A stretch of 64,000 bases of DNA, taken from positions 13,634 to 77,633 of the forward strand of contig CAZEEG010000010.1 of the NCBI GenBank assembly GCA_964511065.1, given 5' to 3'. This stretch comes from CALBRZ01 sp964511065 (lineage in GTDB: Bacteria > Planctomycetota > Planctomycetia > Pirellulales > S012-138). Below, piece after piece: positions 53,820-62,713 of this stretch; positions within the stretch are counted from its first letter, which is position 1, and the number at the start of each line of letters is the position of its first letter. The notes beneath the pieces are model-generated. The model searched no databases, had not been told where the DNA came from, and worked only from the letters and a program-made list of their open reading frames with translations. A program made the position numbers and the translations under genes.

Positions 53820-54326
53820 ATGAGCCATCTTCTGCCACGATTTCGTCGGCCTCAGTTGATCATATCGGGCGGCCAGACAGGCGTCGACCGGGCAGCCCTC
53901 GACGTCGCCATCGCCCTGGGCATCCCACACGGCGGCTGGTGCCCCCGTGGACGCCGGGCCGAAGATGGCCGCGCCCCAGACCATTATCTGCTGCGAGAAA
54001 CGGCAACTGTCCGCTACGGCGTTCGCACCCGCCTCAATGTGGAGCAGGCCGATGCCACGCTCATCATTGCGCCCTCGCCACTCTCTGGAGGTACCCGATT
54101 GACGCTGGAATGCGCGCTACAAGCGAAAAAGCCTTGCCTGATGGTCGAGCCTGACCCAAACCATGCCGCAACCCAGATTGCCCACTGGCTGGTAAGCCAA
54201 CCGTTTGCTAGGGAATCCCAACACGCGGCGGCAGGATACACGCTCAACGTGGCAGGACCGCGCGAAAGCCAACTGCCCGGCATTTACCGGCTGGCGCAGC
54301 AGATTCTGCAGGTGGCCCTCGCGTAA
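53820..54326 (+). CDS. Molybdenum-carrier-like protein (Rossmann-type, PF12694)
   Basis: 168 residues. The N-terminal motif IISGGQTGVDRAALDVAIALG is the nucleotide/cofactor loop of the 'putative molybdenum carrier' family, related to lysine decarboxylase-like/LOG folds. Other family features: GGWCPRGRRAEDG and LIIAPSPLSGGTRLTLE. Relatives include MoCo carrier proteins, but binding specificity cannot be read from sequence. ATG 53820 chosen; divergent from the zinc-ribbon gene with about 90 bp between. Its stop is 6 bp from the stop of the convergent DUF1501 gene. Confidence 0.8.
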   Translation: MSHLLPRFRRPQLIISGGQTGVDRAALDVAIALGIPHGGWCPRGRRAEDGRAPDHYLLRETATVRYGVRTRLNVEQADATLIIAPSPLSGGTRLTLECALQAKKPCLMVEPDPNHAATQIAHWLVSQPFARESQHAAAGYTLNVAGPRESQLPGIYRLAQQILQVALA

Positions 54327-54332
54327 GGTCAA

Positions 54333-55757
54333 TCAGATCACTTCGTCAATGGGCCGTCCCATGTCCAACAGGTATTGTGGGCGGCCGGTCGGGTCGGTGA
54401 GCGTGGTTTGCGATGCGTCAATGCCAATGACGCGATACAGCGTCGCCAGGACGTCCTGGTAATGCACCGGGCGGCTACGGACTTCAGACGCCGTGCGGTC
54501 GGTGGAACCGATAATCTGGCCCGTGCGCATCCCGCCACCAGCCAGCATGGCCGGTCCCACGGCGGGCCAGTGGTGACGGCCGCCGGTCTTGCCGTCGATC
54601 TTGGGGGTGCGGCCGAACTCGCCCCACACCACAATCGCCACCTCGTCCAGCAACCCCCGCTCCTGCAAATCGTCGATCAAGGCGGACAGCCCGAAGTCGA
54701 GCATCGGCAGCAGCAGTTCGAGCCTGGGGAAATTGTTCGAGTGGGTGTCGAAGTCGCTGAACGATACGCTCACGCAGCGAACGCCGGCCTCGATCAACCG
54801 CCGAGCCAACAGCAGTTTCTGAACCGAACGCGGTTCGTCGCTGGTGGCATGTCGGGCGGTAATCGCACCCTCGGGTACGGTATAGCGCTCAAGCCCTTGG
54901 GGATCTTCCAGGCTGAGGTCCAGGGCATCGGCAAAGCGGCCGGAAGTGAGGATTCCCACCGCCTGCTGCGTGAACTGGTCCATCGCGTCCATCATGCCTG
55001 AGGAGTCGATATCCCGGCGGATACCGTCCAGTTGCCCCAGCAGACCGAGGCGGTTCGCCAAGCGCCGCTCACTCAGGCTGGCGATGAGCTTCAATTCGGT
55101 CGTGTGATGTTCACCTTTGCGGGCAAGTTCAGTCACCATGCCGGGTTCCAGTTCGCGGCGGAACATGGCGTTCATGTCCGGGCGGAACGGCCGATAGGCA
55201 GGGCCGAGGAAGCCAGGCCGGGCGCTGTTGCGAACCAGAGGGCGGCCCTGCATCAGATCGACAAACGAGGGGGCAACATCTTGCGAAGAACCCCGCAGAC
55301 GGGCGATGACCGATCCCTGGGCGGGGCGGCCCCCGAGGGATTCCAGGTCTTGCGCCCGGTAGCCCGACTGGCACTGAAAGCCGTCGTGTCGGCCCGCCGA
55401 ACCAACCAGGCTGCGGATGAACGCAAAATGCTCGGCCCTGGCCGCCAACCGCGGCATCAGGTGGCTCATTTGCAGTTCTGGCAAGCGGGTCGAGATGGGG
55501 TGGCATTCACCGCGAATTTCGACCGGTGCCGTGGGCTTCAGGTCGAACATATCCATGTGCGGCGGCCCGCCGTCCAGATGGATATTGATGATGGCCTTCT
55601 CGCGGGCTGTGAACTTGCCGGGGGCTTTGCCCTGCGCTTCGGCTCGCAATAACTGGGCCAGTGTGAGTCCACCCAGGCCTATCGCTCCGGCAGTCAGGAA
55701 ATGCCGCCTGGTGAGGTTGCCTTGGGAATCTCTTGCCGTGCGGTAGATCGTGAACAT
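54333..55757 (-). CDS. DUF1501 protein, Tat-exported, alkaline-phosphatase-fold-like
   Basis: 474 residues. A twin-arginine leader (TRRHFLTAGAIGLGGLTLAQ) near the N-terminus precedes the DUF1501 core: INIHLDGGPPHMDMFDLKP near residue 60, HHTTELKLIASLSERR, and the C-terminal VVWGEFGRTPKIDGKTGGR. The family has the fold of sulfatases/alkaline phosphatases and is hugely expanded in planctomycetes; it often sits with DUF1553/DUF1549 cytochromes, none of which is next to it here. Function not established. ATG 55757 has GAGG about ten bases upstream. Confidence 0.9.
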   Translation of the reverse strand: MFTIYRTARDSQGNLTRRHFLTAGAIGLGGLTLAQLLRAEAQGKAPGKFTAREKAIINIHLDGGPPHMDMFDLKPTAPVEIRGECHPISTRLPELQMSHLMPRLAARAEHFAFIRSLVGSAGRHDGFQCQSGYRAQDLESLGGRPAQGSVIARLRGSSQDVAPSFVDLMQGRPLVRNSARPGFLGPAYRPFRPDMNAMFRRELEPGMVTELARKGEHHTTELKLIASLSERRLANRLGLLGQLDGIRRDIDSSGMMDAMDQFTQQAVGILTSGRFADALDLSLEDPQGLERYTVPEGAITARHATSDEPRSVQKLLLARRLIEAGVRCVSVSFSDFDTHSNNFPRLELLLPMLDFGLSALIDDLQERGLLDEVAIVVWGEFGRTPKIDGKTGGRHHWPAVGPAMLAGGGMRTGQIIGSTDRTASEVRSRPVHYQDVLATLYRVIGIDASQTTLTDPTGRPQYLLDMGRPIDEVI

Positions 55758-55984
55758 CAACCAATCCCTCGGGGCAGTCGTAAATCCGGCGCTCGAGACA
55801 GGTAGTCTCTGAGTTGTCGACACGAGCGCAGTCGATCAACCCGCCTGCGAGAGGTGCGCAGCGCCAAAGCATCGTCGGAGATTAACCAATCAATCGATGC
55901 CGATGCGATTGTAGGGCGGTGCGCAAGCGGTGTCGAGAGAATTTGGGCACGGTGCTGAACGGGCCGTAGTTAAGCCAGTTGTTT

Positions 55985-57868
55985 CTACTGGCGTGTTTCT
56001 CCCGCGTTTTCGAGCGATGCGATTGGCGCGGTATCTGGAAAGCCGTCCGCGTGAAAGTTGCTGGCCGGGCCTTCCAGCAGTTCAACCACCCGGTTCTGCA
56101 CCTGCGGATAGCGGGCAGCCCAACTGTGCAAGATGCCATCGAGGGTAGTCGTGGCATGGCGTGGTAAGCCCCCCAGTGCGCTACGGACGCTCACGGCGCC
56201 ATCGTGAGGGCTGCCTTGGAAGATGCCTTCACACAGCAGTTTCACTGCGTCGTCTTGCAGGGCCGCCAGTTGGGCATCGTTTAACGAAGGTGGTTCCCGG
56301 CCCGCGTACGCTGCCAGCAGGCCCATCATCACCCCGGACTTCAGCCGGTCGTGCCGGGAAAGAAAATCCACCAGTTTCTTCGCCATTTCAGGCTGGCCCA
56401 TCTTGTCGTGCGAGAACGTCGCCTCCCAAACATGGGTGGGCACGAAGCAATACATGGCCAGGAACGTCCAGCGGTAAATTGCCCGGAAGTGAACAAAGTC
56501 GTCGGCCGTGGCGGTACAAGCGATGGCATGCGCTGGGACATTCGAGGAGCCCAACTCCCGTAGCGCGGCACTCTCCGGTTCCTGATCCAAAATGGCGCCG
56601 CTGGAAAAGCTGAACACCGACTCGATCATTTTGAACAAGTAGGTTGCTTGCTGCACTTCCTCCGGATTGAGTTTTCGGCACACCTCGCCATAGCAGACAA
56701 ACAGCCGAACCAGGTCGCTGCCCGAGTGCGGCGTGCAAAGGGTGATCAAGCGGCGAATGTCGCCGCAGTGGAAGTTGTCGGCCCGGAGATACCAGGATTT
56801 CTCCGGTTGGTGCTTCGGCATCGCCCTCCCGCTGGAGCCATCGACCGATAGAGCCTGGTTGTCCGGCGGAAGCGGGAAACCGCGGATATAGGCCCGGGTG
56901 AGCAGGCCACCCATGCTGTGACCGACGACGTCGACTTGCGTGGTGGCGATGCCTTCGGACCGCAGGGTTTGAAGCGCCTCGCGGATACCGCCGGGATTCT
57001 CCCAAACCACCTTCTGGTTATCGCGCAACCGCGATGGCGCGGTGCCGGGCCTACCATTGGTCCGTTCGTAATCGACCATGAACACCCGAAAGCCGCGCGA
57101 CTCCAGCGCCTGTTGCATCGTGCTGGTGCCGATCTCCTTGGGCGGCGGCGTTTGCCATGCAAGGCGAGGGTTGTGATACAGGCCATGAATCAGCACCACC
57201 GGCGGACGCACCAGCTTCAACTCATACCGAACCGTCTGAGGCGAATCGCCATTAGCCCGGGGATGGAAAATGCCTTCAATGCCGATGGTTTGCACGTCGA
57301 TCGGCGGCGGATCGTCGCCTGTCGGGTTGTCAGCCCGCGCGCCGCCAGCGGCCATGTTCTTGGGAGATGCTCGATCCACCGGGGTATCGTCTTCCGGGAA
57401 CTCACCCGGTGGAACATACACGGCGAACGCCCGGTGCTGGCCGCGGGAATCGCGCACGGTCTTGATCTCCCGGGCAGCCTGATCCAGGCGATCGGCCCTC
57501 ACCAATTTCCCGGCCGCCCCCGGAGCCAGGCGAAATGTCCACTCACCTGCCTGCGGAGCAGCGGCTTCCAACAACACCAGGCTAACGCCATCGGCGGCCA
57601 CGCCTTGCCGCATAGCACCCTTGACCGAGAGATCGGCCATGCAAGCCGCAGTTTCTTCGGCATCCAACGGAAGATCGTTACCGAACAAGAAGGCCGGATT
57701 GCCGTCGAATGCGTTCAGCCGCAGGGTTTCGCCCACCTCGGCCATCGCTACCGATGGGCCCAAGCAGCCGACGGCGATGAACCCCAAAACGAGCAGCGTC
57801 CGATAGGCCCAATGGGCTTTCGCCCAATGTGCGCCGGGCATGATCGCTCGAACTGAGGTGGTGTGCAT
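55985..57868 (-). CDS. Exported alpha/beta hydrolase (PGAP1/lipase-like, 627 aa)
   Basis: A signal or anchor helix (about 21-42) is followed by a region of mixed composition and a hydrolase core: VVLIHGLYHNPRLAW (oxyanion loop), then VVGHSMGGLLTRAYI with nucleophile Ser318. The rest is helical and rich in charged residues; a catalytic Asp/His cannot be placed confidently but SCTPHSGSDL-type segment LITLCTPHSGSDLVRLF follows. Lipases or esterases with GHSMGGL and a long N-terminal region are common in planctomycetes. ATG 57868 has GGAGG seven bases upstream, better than ATG 57886. Confidence 0.78.
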   Translation of the reverse strand: MHTTSVRAIMPGAHWAKAHWAYRTLLVLGFIAVGCLGPSVAMAEVGETLRLNAFDGNPAFLFGNDLPLDAEETAACMADLSVKGAMRQGVAADGVSLVLLEAAAPQAGEWTFRLAPGAAGKLVRADRLDQAAREIKTVRDSRGQHRAFAVYVPPGEFPEDDTPVDRASPKNMAAGGARADNPTGDDPPPIDVQTIGIEGIFHPRANGDSPQTVRYELKLVRPPVVLIHGLYHNPRLAWQTPPPKEIGTSTMQQALESRGFRVFMVDYERTNGRPGTAPSRLRDNQKVVWENPGGIREALQTLRSEGIATTQVDVVGHSMGGLLTRAYIRGFPLPPDNQALSVDGSSGRAMPKHQPEKSWYLRADNFHCGDIRRLITLCTPHSGSDLVRLFVCYGEVCRKLNPEEVQQATYLFKMIESVFSFSSGAILDQEPESAALRELGSSNVPAHAIACTATADDFVHFRAIYRWTFLAMYCFVPTHVWEATFSHDKMGQPEMAKKLVDFLSRHDRLKSGVMMGLLAAYAGREPPSLNDAQLAALQDDAVKLLCEGIFQGSPHDGAVSVRSALGGLPRHATTTLDGILHSWAARYPQVQNRVVELLEGPASNFHADGFPDTAPIASLENAGETRQ

Positions 57869-58018
57869 CCATTGTCCTCCGGGCATCGTCGATTCAGCTT
57901 TTCGCGTCGGAAAGTTGGCGGCTGCCTCCCCTGAAGGCAGCAAGTAGCCGTGACCGGTGTTATTTTGCGGAACGATGGCCGTGCGGCATTCAGCCATGCA
58001 GGCTGCCGGTTGCTCCGT

Positions 58019-58741
58019 TCAACCTTCAGTGCCTTCGAACAGGGCCGAGCCGATGCGGATCATGGTGGCCCCGGCGGCGATGGCGAGGTCGAAATCGCCA
58101 CTCATTCCCATGGACAATTCTACGAACGACGCGCCAGACGTATACACCAGGCGGTCGCGCAAATCCCGCAGTGCTACAAAATTTTGCTGAGCGACCTCGC
58201 GCCCGCCGTAAAGGCTGGCCATCCCCATCAGCCCTACGATTTGAAGATGGGGCAGTTCAGTCAACCGGGGGACGAGGTCGGGCACTTCCTCGGGGGGGAA
58301 TCCGCCCTTGGTCTCGTCGCCCGAGATGTTGACCTGGATCAGCGTGCGAAGCCGGGCCGCTGTGCCGCCCTGGGTGGTGATCGCTGCCGCTTCGGCGTTC
58401 AAGGCTTCGAGTAACCGCCAGCTATCGCCGGAGTGAAGGCACCAGACATACGGTAACGTACGGCGAATCTTATTCCGCTGCAAATGGCCGATGAAATGCC
58501 AGCGAATGCCGCGGTCGGCGAACGTTTCCGCCCGGCGCCACAGGGCCTGCGGTCGGCTCTCCGCCAGGTCGCGTAGGCCACAGGCCAGCAGAGCCTCGAC
58601 CTGTTCGTCGGTGGCGTATTTCACGGCCGCCACCAGGCGGACCTCGCCAGGGTCGCGGTCGGCAGCCTTAGCCGCCGCGGCGATCTGCTGCTGCACGCGG
58701 GCAACGTTCTCAGCAATCTGCACAGCAAGCGAAGCGTTCAT
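58019..58741 (-). CDS. yggS: PLP homeostasis protein YggS/YBL036C family
   Basis: Small fold-type III PLP-binding protein (240 aa) that buffers pyridoxal phosphate and has no known catalytic reaction. PLP lysine Lys41 in LVAAVKYATDEQ, the conserved WHFIGHLQRNK, and the C-terminal ELSMGMSGDFDLAIAAG, which contains the phosphate-binding SMGMSxD motif. ATG 58741 overlaps the TGA of the upstream gene as ATGA, implying translational coupling. The frame extends further upstream but inside the other gene. No pilus or divisome genes, common neighbours elsewhere, are adjacent. Confidence 0.93.
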   Translation of the reverse strand: MNASLAVQIAENVARVQQQIAAAAKAADRDPGEVRLVAAVKYATDEQVEALLACGLRDLAESRPQALWRRAETFADRGIRWHFIGHLQRNKIRRTLPYVWCLHSGDSWRLLEALNAEAAAITTQGGTAARLRTLIQVNISGDETKGGFPPEEVPDLVPRLTELPHLQIVGLMGMASLYGGREVAQQNFVALRDLRDRLVYTSGASFVELSMGMSGDFDLAIAAGATMIRIGSALFEGTEG

Positions 58742-60675
58742 GGCACGGGAACTTGGAGGCGGCCGCTGGGACTGCGCTCGCCTGTCGGTGTGTGAGCCCA
58801 AGTTTGCAGAAACCGTTCTCGGTCGGCCGGTTTGCGGAAGCGAAACCAGGGGACCTGGTTCACCGCGCGCCGAAAGACGAGCGCCTGGAGGCCATGTTCT
58901 TCGGGGTCCAATCCTCGGCGTTTCAAGAACAGGGCCGCCGCGCAGGCGCCCAGCGTAGCGTCCCATTCGGCGGCTTCTTCCACAGAATAATGCGAGAGCC
59001 GTAGATCGGATGTTACCTGTTCCAGCAGCCAGGCGTCGAGTCCCTCCCAAGGATCGCGGGCGGCAATTGCCAAGAGCGCGGCCCACTCCAACCGTTCTTC
59101 GCCAGAAGTCGGCGGCAAGAACCGGTCTTTCTCCATGGCATTGAGCAGTCCGGGTGCGGCGTGGCGGGTGCCGATGTTGGCCAGCACGATGCAAATTTTG
59201 GCAAAGTGGCGGGTATCGTCGGGGAAGTAACCTTCGCCTTGCCGTTCCGAGCGCCGGTCGTCCACCGCCATGAAATACTTGCCGATCCGCTGCGAAATAA
59301 CGGTCGGGTCCATCGAACCCAGCAACAGCACCTGCCGCTCGTTGATGTGCTGTCCCGTCGCAACCCATTGATCGAGCGTACGTTCGGTGATCTGCTTCAA
59401 GCGTTGTTGCTCGGACTGCAATTGCAGTTGGTACCGATACGCCATCTGACGGCGCGGGTTGGGCGTGTTGGTCAGGTAGAACAGCGGGCCGGGCGAGCTG
59501 GGGTGTGGGATGGCTTCCATCACCGGATAATCGCCTTCCTCCAGCGAATTGCCACTGACACAGTGCGCCTTGGTGTCGTCCACGCGGTCAAACAGCGTGA
59601 CATTGGGGGCACCAAACGGCCGCTGCGGTACTCCCACCTGCAGAAATTGGATCGTTACCAGCGATCGGTCGGTCCAAACCTCGGCCACCAGGCTAGGGAT
59701 GCACCACTCCCTGAGCTCCCGTAACCGTTCGGTTGCGGCCGCACCAAGTTTGCCGCTGTTGAGCCGTTCATCGAGCAGACGGCTGATCGTATCCACCAAC
59801 TCGTCGTGCATCAGGAAGTCGAGCAGTTCTCGCCGGGCGTTGCGAATGGCCTCGGGATGCTGCTCGTCGCCGCTGGCGACTACATCCACCCAGGTCGCTA
59901 ACTGGTTCTGGCTGACTCGGGGGTGATTCCATTGTGCGGGATCGCTGAGGATCCAGGTCCGCCGAGCCAGCAGGTGAAGATGTTCCAATTGTCGGCGGAC
60001 GTCAAAGCTTAATGATCCATCGGCCAGGTGACGACGCAACTGATCGACCACGATGCAGATGCCCGGTGGGCCAAGCTGCGCCCACTGTTCAATCTGCCAC
60101 CGGGCCACATGGCGAATGCCCGGGACATCGGCCGTCGGTTCTGCCGAAAGGTTCGCTACGGCGGCCGCGATCTGCTCGGGCGTGGGCGTCACCTGCGGCT
60201 CTTCGCTCGGCGGTGGCAGTTGTTCTAGCCAGCCTTCTAACGCTGTGCGTACATCGAGCGCCCAGCGTGGATTGTACAACTGCTGCTTGAGTGCCGCGGC
60301 CGCAACGCGGGGCTGCGGATGGGAACTCACCCATTGCTCCAGTTGCTGCCGCGCCCCTTCACGCTCGAAGTAGGAATCTGCCTGCAAGTCGGCCAGGCAA
60401 GCCGTAAGCGACTCAATCGAGGGCATCGCCGCTTGAACCACCGGCGGTGCGGCTGGCGAACCGTCCGCTGCCCCTTCGGCCGCTACGGGAGAACCGCATA
60501 GGGCGACCAAGAGCACCAATGCCGCCAGGGCGGACGTCCACGGCACGTGATTGTCTCGCGCTCGCCCAAGGCAGAGCCGATGCGCGGTGGCGAACGCCCC
60601 GGCCTGCCTTTCCGGCGGCAGGCGTTTCTCAGGCCGCGAAATTCGGCCCCGGGGGTGGCGACGGAAACATTTCAT
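58738..60675 (-). CDS. Exported helical (HEAT-like) protein of unknown function (645 aa)
   Basis: No named family recognised. A hydrophobic signal segment SALAALVLLVALCGSPVAA lies at about residues 46-64; the 40 basic residues before it are long for a signal peptide, so a GTG at 60546 may be the true start. The mature protein is predominantly alpha-helical, with repeated short helices such as YFEREGARQQLEQWVSSHP and REGARQQL-type segments suggesting HEAT-like repeats, and a C-terminal globular part (PGLLNAMEKDRFLPP, EEAAEWDATLGACAAALFLK). Its TGA overlaps the yggS start. Probably a periplasmic scaffold; planctomycete-specific by appearance. Confidence 0.7.
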   Translation of the reverse strand: MKCFRRHPRGRISRPEKRLPPERQAGAFATAHRLCLGRARDNHVPWTSALAALVLLVALCGSPVAAEGAADGSPAAPPVVQAAMPSIESLTACLADLQADSYFEREGARQQLEQWVSSHPQPRVAAAALKQQLYNPRWALDVRTALEGWLEQLPPPSEEPQVTPTPEQIAAAVANLSAEPTADVPGIRHVARWQIEQWAQLGPPGICIVVDQLRRHLADGSLSFDVRRQLEHLHLLARRTWILSDPAQWNHPRVSQNQLATWVDVVASGDEQHPEAIRNARRELLDFLMHDELVDTISRLLDERLNSGKLGAAATERLRELREWCIPSLVAEVWTDRSLVTIQFLQVGVPQRPFGAPNVTLFDRVDDTKAHCVSGNSLEEGDYPVMEAIPHPSSPGPLFYLTNTPNPRRQMAYRYQLQLQSEQQRLKQITERTLDQWVATGQHINERQVLLLGSMDPTVISQRIGKYFMAVDDRRSERQGEGYFPDDTRHFAKICIVLANIGTRHAAPGLLNAMEKDRFLPPTSGEERLEWAALLAIAARDPWEGLDAWLLEQVTSDLRLSHYSVEEAAEWDATLGACAAALFLKRRGLDPEEHGLQALVFRRAVNQVPWFRFRKPADRERFLQTWAHTPTGERSPSGRLQVPVP

Positions 60676-61208
60676 GGTTGCCCGGCTTCCTCTGGGCGGA
60701 TGGCAAGCGCGGCTTGCCGCATGGCGAAAGGGTTGGCATCGCTTAATGGGTCCATCATATCCGGGCGTGGTCGCTACTGCCACGGCGGCTGGAGCCAACA
60801 ACAGGCCGCATTTGCAGCTCCGATTGAAACCCGCGCAGCTAAGGACGAATGTCCGCTTCCGTTCATGCCGGTCCGTCAAAATGCCGCCGATGGTGCTGAA
60901 GAACGGAAAATTTGGGGGCGGCGACCGGACATTTGCGAGGCAATCATCCATAAACTTTTGCAGACCAATGTTTTTCCCGCCGTGGCACGTTCCAACGCAT
61001 CGCGCGGCACTGAAAATTGCAAAATTTACCACTTGTCGATTGGTCCCCTCCTGCGGTCAAAATGGCAGTCAATGGGCGTCGCCGAAAGGTTGGTCGCGGC
61101 CCCGTATCAAGCACTAAGAATCCCTCCTGCCGATCGTGCGAGTTTTTCATGCTCCACGATCCTTCGCCCGATCCCCGTATCAAGCACTAAGAATCCCCCC
61201 TGCCGATC
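60676..61208. promoter_or_regulatory. Divergent region with a 40-bp direct repeat
   Basis: About 530 bp without a supported gene. The main feature is a 40-bp direct repeat described separately. Two copies of TCAAAATG(C/G)C occur near 60887 and 61060. Promoters for the leftward exported protein and the rightward methyltransferase are expected. Confidence 0.35.
61100..61139 (+). repeat. 40-bp direct repeat, copy 1
   Basis: Starts CCCCGTATCAAGCACTAAG and ends CCTGCCGATCGTGC. It matches copy 2 at 61173-61212 with a single mismatch (T/C at 61126/61199); offset 73 bp. Copy 1 is followed by GAGTTTTTCATG instead of the methyltransferase codons. Confidence 0.85.
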
Positions 61209-61212
61209 GTGC
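61173..61212 (+). repeat. 40-bp direct repeat, copy 2, spanning the methyltransferase start
   Basis: Second copy of the 40-bp repeat. Its last four bases include the GTG (61209-61211) start codon of the methyltransferase gene, so the repeat covers the whole ribosome-binding region of that gene. Confidence 0.85.
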
Positions 61213-62459
61213 CTTGCGAGCTTGACGACTATCGTTGGCTAACGAGCAACGAAGCCCAGCCATACCTGCACGCGGCGGCGACCATGGACGGCTCGCCCGC
61301 CACGGTCGCCCGGTTGCGCCGCCAGCTTTCACCCTGCCGAACCCACCTGGTGATGGAACAAGCGGAACTTCGCCGCCGGGCGAAGGCAAAGTTTCCTGCC
61401 TGGGAGCAAATGTTCTTCACGCGGCGGGGCTTGGAGCAGGCCACCGATCAAACCGTGGCCGCCTACAAGGCACGCCGCATCGCAGAGGCGCTTTCGCCAA
61501 CAGGGATCATCTGCGACTTATGTTGCGGGATTGGCGGCGACTTGGTGGCGTTGGCTCACGCTGCACAGACGGCCGGCGCCAAGGCTCTTGGCGCCTCGGT
61601 GCTGGGCGTTGATGCCGATCCGGTGGTCGCGCACCTGGCTGCCGCCAACGCCCGAGGTCTGGGGGGTGAAACGGCAGTCACCGTGGTAACCGCCGATGTG
61701 ACGGGCGACGTCATTCAGTCGGCTGTACGTGCCGCGTCGGTCTGGCACATCGATCCGGATCGTCGTCCCGGCGGCCATCGGCGTACCCATCTGGAAGCGT
61801 TCTCGCCCTCGCTTGAGCACTTGGAAAAGTTGCTCACGCTGCATCCGGCGGCGGCCATCAAACTGGCACCGGCGAGCCAGGTACCGGCGGAGTGGGCCCA
61901 GCGGATGGAATGCGAGTGGATCGGGTTCCATGGCGAGTGCCGCCAGCAGGTGGCCTGGGGAGGACCGCTGGCACACCATCCCGGCCAACGCACGGCGACT
62001 GTCCTGGATGGCACATCCGCTCGCACGGTGGTTGGTTCCAAAGACGCGGCACCGGCCGTCGCGACGGCACCGGCCGCAGGCCAATTCCTGTTTGAGCCCC
62101 ATGCGGCGGTGCTGGCTGCAGGCCTGGCTGATGTCCTGGCTGCGGAGCATGGGCTGTTGCGGTTGGCCGAGAAAGTATCCTACTTCACGGGCGACCATCC
62201 GGTAGACGACCCGGCCCTGGCCGCATTTGAGGTGCTGGAAGCCATGCCGCTTAAGCCCAAGGAGATCGGCCGGTGGCTGGCTGACCGAGGGCTAGGCCGC
62301 GTGGAAGTCAAGAAACGCGCTGTATCGATCGACCCGCTGAAACTGCAAAAGCAGCTTCAAGGCAACGGCGATGGTTCGGCCACCATCCTGATCGGTCCTG
62401 GCCCCAAACGCACCACGGCCTATATCACCCGTCGGGTGTCGGTGCCCACACCTTGGTGA
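61209..62459 (+). CDS. Class I SAM-dependent methyltransferase with C-terminal THUMP-like domain
   Basis: 416 residues. The SAM-binding loop is ICDLCCGIGGDLVALAHA (residues about 98-115), with the acidic ribose site VLGVDADPVVA and motif IV region HIDPDRRPGGHRR. The C-terminus (about 330-410, EIGRWLADRGLGRVEVKKRA) matches the THUMP-like domain that occurs behind this methyltransferase type. RNA is the suspected substrate; not proven. GTG 61209 lies at the end of a 40-bp direct repeat, and no Shine-Dalgarno is visible. An ATG at 61284 is a later alternative. A short hairpin CCCGC-A6-GCGGG follows the stop at 62481-62496. Confidence 0.82.
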   Translation: MPCELDDYRWLTSNEAQPYLHAAATMDGSPATVARLRRQLSPCRTHLVMEQAELRRRAKAKFPAWEQMFFTRRGLEQATDQTVAAYKARRIAEALSPTGIICDLCCGIGGDLVALAHAAQTAGAKALGASVLGVDADPVVAHLAAANARGLGGETAVTVVTADVTGDVIQSAVRAASVWHIDPDRRPGGHRRTHLEAFSPSLEHLEKLLTLHPAAAIKLAPASQVPAEWAQRMECEWIGFHGECRQQVAWGGPLAHHPGQRTATVLDGTSARTVVGSKDAAPAVATAPAAGQFLFEPHAAVLAAGLADVLAAEHGLLRLAEKVSYFTGDHPVDDPALAAFEVLEAMPLKPKEIGRWLADRGLGRVEVKKRAVSIDPLKLQKQLQGNGDGSATILIGPGPKRTTAYITRRVSVPTPW

Positions 62460-62610
62460 TAAGACGTCTGCAATCATACGCCCGCAAAAAAGCGGGGGGA
62501 CGGAAGATGCCCCCAGGTCGATAAATAACGATATCGGCACATCACTGCCTGATTACTGCCAGGCGAGTCATGCAGCGCTTTTGCAACATCCGCTGATAGC
62601 GGCGAACGAA

Positions 62611-62640
62611 GGTTGGGAGCGGGGCGGCCCGCTCCCAACC
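62611..62640 (-). terminator. Hairpin after the DUF1559 gene
   Basis: GGTTGGGAGCGG (62611-62622) pairs perfectly with CCGCTCCCAACC (62629-62640), six-base loop. Reading leftwards it follows the DUF1559 stop by about 74 bp; the trailing sequence CTTCGTTC is only weakly T-rich. Together with CCCGC-A6-GCGGG at 62481-62496 it separates two convergent genes. Confidence 0.55.
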
Positions 62641-62713
62641 AGGCCCCGGCAGGCGATGGACGGCCCGCCAAGGCATTGCCATTGAGGCACTTGAGCGTTT
62701 TCTTGCAAACGCC

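Noticed and set aside
58742..59368. N-terminal extension of the YggS reading frame
   Set aside because: It lies wholly inside the upstream exported-protein gene in another frame; YggS family proteins start at the ATG chosen.
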